Positions 15,115 through 19,983 of a DNA stretch of 19,983 nucleotides are shown here, one piece after another. The notes under the pieces are model-generated. The model saw nothing but the letters and a program-made list of their open reading frames with translations, did not search any database and was not told the DNA's origin. Both the position numbers and the translations under genes were made by a program. The stretch's first letter is position 1. Every line of letters begins with the position of its first letter. The stretch comes from M2408 sp046303515 (GTDB lineage: Bacteria > Bacteroidota > Bacteroidia > Flavobacteriales_D > Crocinitomicaceae): positions 1 through 19,983 of the forward strand of contig JBKCGI010000027.1 in NCBI GenBank assembly GCA_046303515.1. Direction: 5' to 3'.

Positions 15115-16716
15115 TTACCTTTTTAAGATAAATTTTTTAGAGTCAAAATCAATATAATCTCTCGAAATGGTCAAAATCAATTCTTGGTTTGCCAAAGATT
15201 TATCCAAGGTAAGTTTACATTTGTTTTCGCCTTTTTTGTTTTTAGATAACAAACCTTCGTCTACAATTTTTCCATTTAAGTCCGTGATGTAAAAATAAAT
15301 TTCTGATTTCTCTTCAAGTGTATAGGTAAAATTTAAAATTCCATCATTCGGATTTGGGAAAATTTCAAATTTGAATTTATTTTTATTGGGAATAGTTTGA
15401 ATTGAAGCGTTGGCATTTTTCACCAAAATAACTTCATAGAGATTTTGATCTGCTTGGGTTAAATCTGTTTGATTATCCGTAAAAGCGCTTTTGCTATTAG
15501 ATTCAATCCCTCCAAAAATATGGCCAATTGTGATACTGTCTCCCGAAAAATCATCCATTAAAATTACTTCCTCTTCAAGTTTTGAAAGTGATTCCGAAGG
15601 AAAAAAATTGGCTCCAGCACCTTTCAAACTTGGCATTTCGGTATCCATCTTAAATTCTTCATAAACACCGTTTTGGTTTTTTAATAAACTTATTGTTTTT
15701 ACAAATGGAGCAGTTGGGTCATTAATTAAATTTCCATTTTCATAATAATATTGGCTGATTCCACCAAAAAATAGCGTATAATTCGTTTGATTAGATTGTG
15801 AATAAAGAGAAGACTTTGCAGAATGATAATTACTTAGATATTGATTAAAATCAGTTCTAGCGACATGCGTATCAGCACTAATTTCAACCGGATAAAGGAA
15901 TGGCAAATCCTCTGAAATTTGAAATACGCCAGAAGAAATTACAAGTTTTTTCTCATTTTGAGGACCAATTTGAGTCAATAAATTATAATCTCTTCGATGC
16001 AAATGAATTGGATCGGTGATTGTTTCTAAAATTGAATACTGTATATTTACTCCTGAATTATTTAGTTTAAACTTCACCATTCCATCTAAATAGGTTTGCG
16101 TAAAAGTTGGGTTATTCATCGGATTGTATCGTCCATCAAAACGGTGACCTCCAATTAAATAAAATGTGCTGCCAATCTTATTTAAATTTCCACCCGTATT
16201 AGCGAAAACTTGATCTTCAATTTGTTTGAAATCTGACACAATTGCTTCGTTATTTACAATATGTGAAATTAAATTATTCACTGGAATTGTGGTCATTTTG
16301 GGAAAAGTGATGTGGTCTTGGGCGGTATTTGAATATGCATATCCACCAACTAGCACTAAGGTGTCGGCATCCTGAAAATGGTTCATGTTTGTACTTTGTA
16401 ACTGTTCTTGTAAAGGAATTGACAGCTCCGACAAACTCCTTTTCCAAACGGATTTAGTTTCTAAATCAACGACAAAAATACTATCGTTATTTGAAGCGTT
16501 TGGGAAAGCATTAAATGGTTGTCTTGCATGAATACCATCTTTTCTACCTCCAATCAACAAGATTTTATTTCCAGATTGCGCTGAAGTATAAGAATGAAGT
16601 CCTGTCAAACCTGCAATTTGTATAGGTTTTAGGTAAACTGAATAGTTAAAATTACTTTGTGAAAGCAGGGAAAAACTTAAAATCAGTAAAGTAATTGTTA
16701 AAGAAAAGATTTTCAT
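15115..16716 (-). CDS. Secreted kelch-like protein with T9SS type A sorting domain
   Basis: This 533-residue protein has a signal peptide (about 1-19, MKIFSLTITLLILSFSLLS). Its kelch-like beta-propeller repeats are marked by paired glycines: KILLIGGRKDG, TLVLVGGYAYS, FYLIGGHRFDGRYN, YTLFFGGISQYY and GHIFGGIES. Residues about 450-533 form the T9SS type A sorting domain, beginning FEIFPNPNDGILNF and ending KKFILKR. The protein is therefore exported through the Sec system and then across the outer membrane by type IX secretion, and probably anchored or released at the surface. Its ligand is unknown. Its own promoter has TAACTTTG 14 nt before the ATG and a CRP-like palindrome centred near -41.5, so Crp/Fnr-family control is likely. 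Confidence 0.92.
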   Translation of the reverse strand: MKIFSLTITLLILSFSLLSQSNFNYSVYLKPIQIAGLTGLHSYTSAQSGNKILLIGGRKDGIHARQPFNAFPNASNNDSIFVVDLETKSVWKRSLSELSIPLQEQLQSTNMNHFQDADTLVLVGGYAYSNTAQDHITFPKMTTIPVNNLISHIVNNEAIVSDFKQIEDQVFANTGGNLNKIGSTFYLIGGHRFDGRYNPMNNPTFTQTYLDGMVKFKLNNSGVNIQYSILETITDPIHLHRRDYNLLTQIGPQNEKKLVISSGVFQISEDLPFLYPVEISADTHVARTDFNQYLSNYHSAKSSLYSQSNQTNYTLFFGGISQYYYENGNLINDPTAPFVKTISLLKNQNGVYEEFKMDTEMPSLKGAGANFFPSESLSKLEEEVILMDDFSGDSITIGHIFGGIESNSKSAFTDNQTDLTQADQNLYEVILVKNANASIQTIPNKNKFKFEIFPNPNDGILNFTYTLEEKSEIYFYITDLNGKIVDEGLLSKNKKGENKCKLTLDKSLANQELILTISRDYIDFDSKKFILKR

Positions 16717-16730
16717 TTTAATTTTTTCAG

Positions 16731-16738
16731 CAAAGTTA
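16731..16738 (-). promoter_or_regulatory. -7 box of the T9SS kelch gene
   Basis: On the minus strand TAACTTTG matches the -7 consensus exactly and lies 14 nt before the ATG. If transcription starts 5 nt after the final G, as the leaderless genes in this window suggest, the start is at 16726 and the leader is about 10 nt. Confidence 0.65.
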
Positions 16739-16756
16739 AGTCCTGAATTTCAATTA

Positions 16757-16778
16757 AAAAGTGATGTAGGTCACATTT
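16757..16778. promoter_or_regulatory. CRP/FNR-type binding site upstream of the T9SS kelch gene
   Basis: The 22-bp site contains GTGA-N6-TCAC with A-rich and T-rich flanks and agrees with the E. coli CRP consensus at 19 of 22 positions (differences at positions 4, 10 and 14). Its centre, 16767.5, falls at -41.5 relative to a start at 16726, the classical class II activator position. It lies in the short gap after the membrane-protein gene, so the kelch gene is its obvious target. Confidence 0.65.
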
Positions 16779-16783
16779 CAAAA

Positions 16784-17224
16784 TCATTTTCCCTTTTTAC
16801 GTCTTATTCTGAAAATCAATGGTGGAAAGAAAACTGCTAGTAAATTAAAAATGGTCCAATACATTACAAAAGGCTCATACAACAAATATTCAGGAGAAAA
16901 TTCTGATTGTTTAAATTTGAATTGATAAATAACAATAAAAGCTATTGTACTAAAAAAAGTGAATGATAGAAGGAAAAACAAGGACCTAAAAACAAGTTTT
17001 TTGACATCTTCAAGCTCCTTCTTTGGATACAAAAACACAGACCAAAAAGGAACAAAACCAACCAAACAGGCATCTAAAACGGTAACCGAAAAGCCTAAAA
17101 ATTTATCGAATTTTTGAACGATAGAGCTAATTAAAGCGACAAAAAGTTCGGAGCATAAAATGAGCACGACGGTTATTACTACCGAAAGGATTAAAGTGTA
17201 TACTAAAGCCTTTTTGTGTTGCAT
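16784..17224 (-). CDS. Small integral membrane protein, unknown function
   Basis: This 146-residue protein has about four hydrophobic segments: 9-32 (VYTLILSVVITVVLILCSELFV and on), 43-66, 80-102 and 118-139 (VMYWTIFNLLAVFFPPLIF). It ends in a basic RIRRKKGK tail, which suggests the C-terminus is cytoplasmic. I do not recognise a family. It begins 8 nt after the stop of the propeller-like gene, so the two are almost certainly co-transcribed and perhaps translationally coupled. The following T9SS gene has its own promoter. The close link to a membrane-anchored propeller protein suggests they act in the same envelope process, but nothing in the sequence says which. Confidence 0.75.
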   Translation of the reverse strand: MQHKKALVYTLILSVVITVVLILCSELFVALISSIVQKFDKFLGFSVTVLDACLVGFVPFWSVFLYPKKELEDVKKLVFRSLFFLLSFTFFSTIAFIVIYQFKFKQSEFSPEYLLYEPFVMYWTIFNLLAVFFPPLIFRIRRKKGK

Positions 17225-17232
17225 AAGTTTTA

Positions 17233-19416
17233 CTATTCACTTAAAACGTCATAATGTTGAATAATATTGCGTTCTAATGTACTAGTTAGATTTAACTTCC
17301 CTTGATTTTCAGATAATTTTACAATTCGCTTTCCTTCAAAAGTTTTTGTGCCAACTTGGTTTCCTTGCGAATCAAAAATATAAATATCATTTTGAATTCC
17401 TTCTAAAACTGCAATATATGTTTTTCCATTTGTTGTGGAGATCATGTCAAAATCCTCAATATCCGAGATTTTTAAGGTTGTTTTATGAATGAAATTACCA
17501 TTCGCATCTACCAAATAAACTGTTTGCTTGTCTTGAAAAGCGATAAATTGTTCTTTTCCGCGGTAAACCTTTTTGATTGATTTGATACTTTTAGAGTTCA
17601 AAACGCTAGATTTTTGACCTAATGAATTGTATTTCGAAACACCATTCCCTTCTAAAACAAAGTAGTTATATCCACTTTCGGTTTTCAATTGAATGTGATT
17701 TTTTGGCAAGAAGATTTTGGATTTCAATAATCGATTTTTATCCAAGTCAACTGTTTGCACTTTCGAAGAACTGGTAATCACGGCTGTTAAAACTTTGCCA
17801 TTCTTATAAACCGAAACTTCATCTTTTACGTCCGAGAGCGGCAATTTTAATTTTTTGTTGATTCTACCGTTTTCTGTAATTTGAACCAATTCATTGTTTG
17901 AATTTACCGCTAAAAAGTTTGTTTTTCCGTTCCATTTGTAGAATGAAACTGCATTTTGAGAATTCAGCGCCAATGGAAATTCATTCAAATTACTTCCGTC
18001 CTGCGAATTAATCAAGTAAATTTTATTTTTAGTAGAAATCAAAATATTTTGTCTCGAACCATCATTAGCGTCAACAAATTTCATTTGACCAATTATTTCG
18101 CCGTCCAAATGCAATTTCCAAATTTGTTTCTTATTGGATAAGGCGATGATTTCATTCTGTTTTCCAATCGCATAAATTACATTTCCGTTGCCTAAAAAAT
18201 AAGCTGTTTCTTGACCTGTAGAAAAAGAAGAGTTTTCAATTTTAGATGCAGTTAAATCTTTTTTCACCAACAATTCACTGGAATCTTTTGCTTTAAATGC
18301 GTCGTAAATTTCAGTTCTAATGAGTAAGTTTTTATAGGCGCTTAAAGCAAAGAAATCATCAGAAAGTGCAACTCGTTCAGATACTTTTTTAGGCATTTTA
18401 TGAAAAATCGTATTTAAATTTACTTGATGCAGTGCCAAAGTATTTCCCAATTGATAATCAGCAATAATTTTTTCCATTACCTCTTTTTTCTCACTCAAAA
18501 TAACTTTATCACCAACTTTTCCGATGTAAAAACCTTTACTAAGATTACTTGGGAATTTTTTAGTTAATTGAACACTCTTAAAGTGATTTGTCAGCTCATT
18601 ATCACTCTGATCCGTGTCAGACAGAAGCATTTGCATGGGATCAACTGATTTGTTGTAATCTGTTAACAAACAAGCCACACCATCGTATTCAAAGAAAACC
18701 ATTCCATCCTCTAACCATTGATAAATTGGACTTGACGCTGAAATAACCTTGTTTTTTAAGGCGTATTCCTTCTCGTAAAAATGATATTCGCTTAAATCTG
18801 CTGGAAGAAATTGTGCAAAATAATCGTTATCATCCACTTTTTTGCAATCCATCAAGGGACCAAATTTGGTCTGATAATAAACTGTTCCGTCTTCCTTGAA
18901 ATAAACATTGGTAGATTTTAGTGGTCTTTCCAAATGAATCAAACTTGCACTTGCCTTACCATCCCAAAGCGGCCATTCTTCTATGTCGTGCGCTACTAAA
19001 CTCTTATCTTGAGCAATCAATAAATGATTTTTTTTGAATCGAATTGAAAAATTAGTTGAAGCTAAATCGCCCAAAAGTTTTGTTTTCAAATACTGATTAA
19101 CTAAATTTTGATTCCAAATGCGAGGCAATTCAACAATTATTATAGGTCTTTTTTGAGAAACAAATATGCGTTCATTTGGAAATACATTTTTCATGATTTT
19201 CTCAAAAACAGGACGTATGGCATCGTTAAATTCGAAATCTAATTTATCAGTTTGCACTTCACTCGTACGATTAATAATGAGGATTTCACCATCTTGAACG
19301 GTGAAAATATGTTGCGGACTGATTTGATCTTTTTTATCTAATAAATCGTAACCGATAAAAACGATCCACCCTAAACTGATGACGCTAAGTGTAATTAAAA
19401 AAAATCTCCCAAACAT
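17233..19416 (-). CDS. Membrane-anchored protein with C-terminal beta-propeller-like region
   Basis: With the ATG at 19416 the protein has 727 residues. An N-terminal membrane anchor (about 5-24, FFLITLSVISLGWIVFIGYD) precedes a long periplasmic part. Residues about 30-400 form an unrecognised region. From about 400 to the end, repeated short strands of the form NILISTKNKIYLINSQDG, TYIAVLEGIQNDIYIFDSQG and QTVYLVDANG suggest a WD40/PQQ-like propeller. The frame can be extended to a TTG at 19425, but that codon overlaps a perfect -7 box (TAACTTTG, 19423-19430), so the downstream ATG is preferred, giving a leader of zero to two bases. The gene follows rnhB with a 70-nt gap and precedes the small membrane protein by 8 nt. 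Its function is unknown. Confidence 0.78.
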   Translation of the reverse strand: MFGRFFLITLSVISLGWIVFIGYDLLDKKDQISPQHIFTVQDGEILIINRTSEVQTDKLDFEFNDAIRPVFEKIMKNVFPNERIFVSQKRPIIIVELPRIWNQNLVNQYLKTKLLGDLASTNFSIRFKKNHLLIAQDKSLVAHDIEEWPLWDGKASASLIHLERPLKSTNVYFKEDGTVYYQTKFGPLMDCKKVDDNDYFAQFLPADLSEYHFYEKEYALKNKVISASSPIYQWLEDGMVFFEYDGVACLLTDYNKSVDPMQMLLSDTDQSDNELTNHFKSVQLTKKFPSNLSKGFYIGKVGDKVILSEKKEVMEKIIADYQLGNTLALHQVNLNTIFHKMPKKVSERVALSDDFFALSAYKNLLIRTEIYDAFKAKDSSELLVKKDLTASKIENSSFSTGQETAYFLGNGNVIYAIGKQNEIIALSNKKQIWKLHLDGEIIGQMKFVDANDGSRQNILISTKNKIYLINSQDGSNLNEFPLALNSQNAVSFYKWNGKTNFLAVNSNNELVQITENGRINKKLKLPLSDVKDEVSVYKNGKVLTAVITSSSKVQTVDLDKNRLLKSKIFLPKNHIQLKTESGYNYFVLEGNGVSKYNSLGQKSSVLNSKSIKSIKKVYRGKEQFIAFQDKQTVYLVDANGNFIHKTTLKISDIEDFDMISTTNGKTYIAVLEGIQNDIYIFDSQGNQVGTKTFEGKRIVKLSENQGKLNLTSTLERNIIQHYDVLSE

Positions 19417-19422
19417 AGTTAA

Positions 19423-19430
19423 CAAAGTTA
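19423..19430 (-). promoter_or_regulatory. -7 box of the propeller-protein gene, 6 nt from the ATG
   Basis: On the minus strand TAACTTTG matches TAnnTTTG exactly and is followed by TTAACT and the ATG. It is part of the small inverted repeat TTAACAAAGTTAA (19419-19431). It decides the start codon, because the longer TTG start lies inside the promoter. No convincing -33 box was found. Confidence 0.6.
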
Positions 19431-19486
19431 AACTAATTCAAGGCTTTCTTTTACTGAAAATCGGGAAAAAGTTAACAATGAAATGT

Positions 19487-19983
19487 TTAATCAAAATTCA
19501 ATTGCAATTGCTCCACATTTTTTAAATGAAATGTTTTGCGATGATAAGGAGTTAAACCAAGTTCAATAATTGTTTTGCGGTGATCCAATGTTGGATAACC
19601 TTTGTTTTTGTTCCAATTGTATTCTGGAAATTCTGCGTGAATTTTCTCCATGAATTCATCTCGATGGGTTTTAGCTAGAATCGAAGCTGCTGCAATGGAT
19701 TTGAATTTCCCGTCACCTTTTATAAAACATTTGTGGGGAATTTCAAAAGCATGAAATCTATTTCCGTCGATGATCACAAATTCCGGTTTTGGTTGGAGTT
19801 GCAGTGCAGCCTGTTGCATCCCAAAAATACTTGCATTCAGAATGTTTATTTCATCAATTTTTTCAGGTGAAATGAATTGTACATTCCACGAAACGGCTTC
19901 CTTTTCAATAATTTCTCTCAAAACTAATCGACTTTTCTCGGTAGTTTTCTTAGAATCATCTAATAATTTATGGTGAAAATCAG
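19487..19983 (-). CDS. rnhB: Ribonuclease HII, C-terminal part (5' end outside window)
   Basis: The minus-strand frame is open to the window edge. The first visible residues, DFHHKLLDDSKKTTEKSR and then LVLREII, are the conserved region that follows the first catalytic Asp-Glu of RNase HII. The gene therefore continues beyond 19983, and the TTG at 19921 is internal. RNase HII nicks RNA in RNA-DNA hybrids, including single ribonucleotides left in DNA. Catalytic Asp residues are visible in FVIIDGNRF and, within GDGKFKSIAAASILAKTHRDEFM, at the THRDEF Asp. The C-terminus ends NVEQLQLNFD. About 165 residues are present out of a usual 190-210. It is the upstream neighbour of the propeller-protein gene, which has its own promoter. 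Confidence 0.92.
   Translation of the reverse strand, partial: DFHHKLLDDSKKTTEKSRLVLREIIEKEAVSWNVQFISPEKIDEINILNASIFGMQQAALQLQPKPEFVIIDGNRFHAFEIPHKCFIKGDGKFKSIAAASILAKTHRDEFMEKIHAEFPEYNWNKNKGYPTLDHRKTIIELGLTPYHRKTFHLKNVEQLQLNFD

Noticed and set aside
19417..19425. TTG start for the propeller-like protein
   Set aside because: The codon is part of a perfect -7 promoter box, and an ATG lies three codons downstream.
1..19983. tRNA, rRNA, CRISPR array, insertion sequence
   Set aside because: No clover-leaf arms, regularly spaced repeats or transposase motifs were seen on either strand by reading. This was not a computed search.

Overview
This AT-rich window looks like a Bacteroidota chromosome of the order Flavobacteriales. 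A Fluviicola-like Crocinitomicaceae member is my guess, but the genus is not proven. The evidence is a C-terminal type IX secretion sorting domain at 15115-16716, start codons without Shine-Dalgarno sequences, and promoters with the Bacteroidota -7 box TAnnTTTG. No rRNA, tRNA, CRISPR array, transposase or integrase was seen, and no gene-free stretch exceeds about 260 bases.

Layout. 1-294 is the tail of a deoxynucleoside kinase. 350-3869 holds three exported proteins of unknown function: a probable outer-membrane barrel, a secreted two-domain protein and a Thr/Ser/Asn-linker protein. It ends in a clear terminator shared with a convergent SirB1-type transglutaminase-like gene (3923-4798, minus). 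Chorismate synthase aroC (4974-6050, plus) is divergent from it. From 11218 down to 6069 on the minus strand runs a fatty-acid beta-oxidation cluster: PaaI-type thioesterase, MarR regulator, a FadN-type dehydrogenase/hydratase fusion, thiolase and a DUF2059 protein. Two conspicuous inverted-repeat elements sit between its genes. No acyl-CoA dehydrogenase is present.

11267-12550 is a compact cassette. A plus-strand AAA+ ATPase with a DUF4143 region (winged helix and nuclease-like motif) sits between two nearly identical 42-bp repeats, each of which folds into a hairpin. It lies against the local minus-strand direction, between the thioesterase and a phosphohexomutase. This is the best candidate here for an undescribed element.

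12576-19983 is again minus strand: phosphohexomutase, GT9 glycosyltransferase, a secreted kelch-like T9SS protein, a small membrane protein, a membrane-anchored beta-propeller-like protein and the C-terminal part of ribonuclease HII.

Two regulatory patterns stand out. Several genes (SirB1-like, aroC, GT9, probably the propeller protein) have the -7 box only 4-6 nt before the start codon, which predicts leaderless mRNAs. The T9SS kelch gene has a near-perfect CRP-like palindrome whose centre falls at -41.5 when the start point is placed at the same offset from the box as in the leaderless genes.
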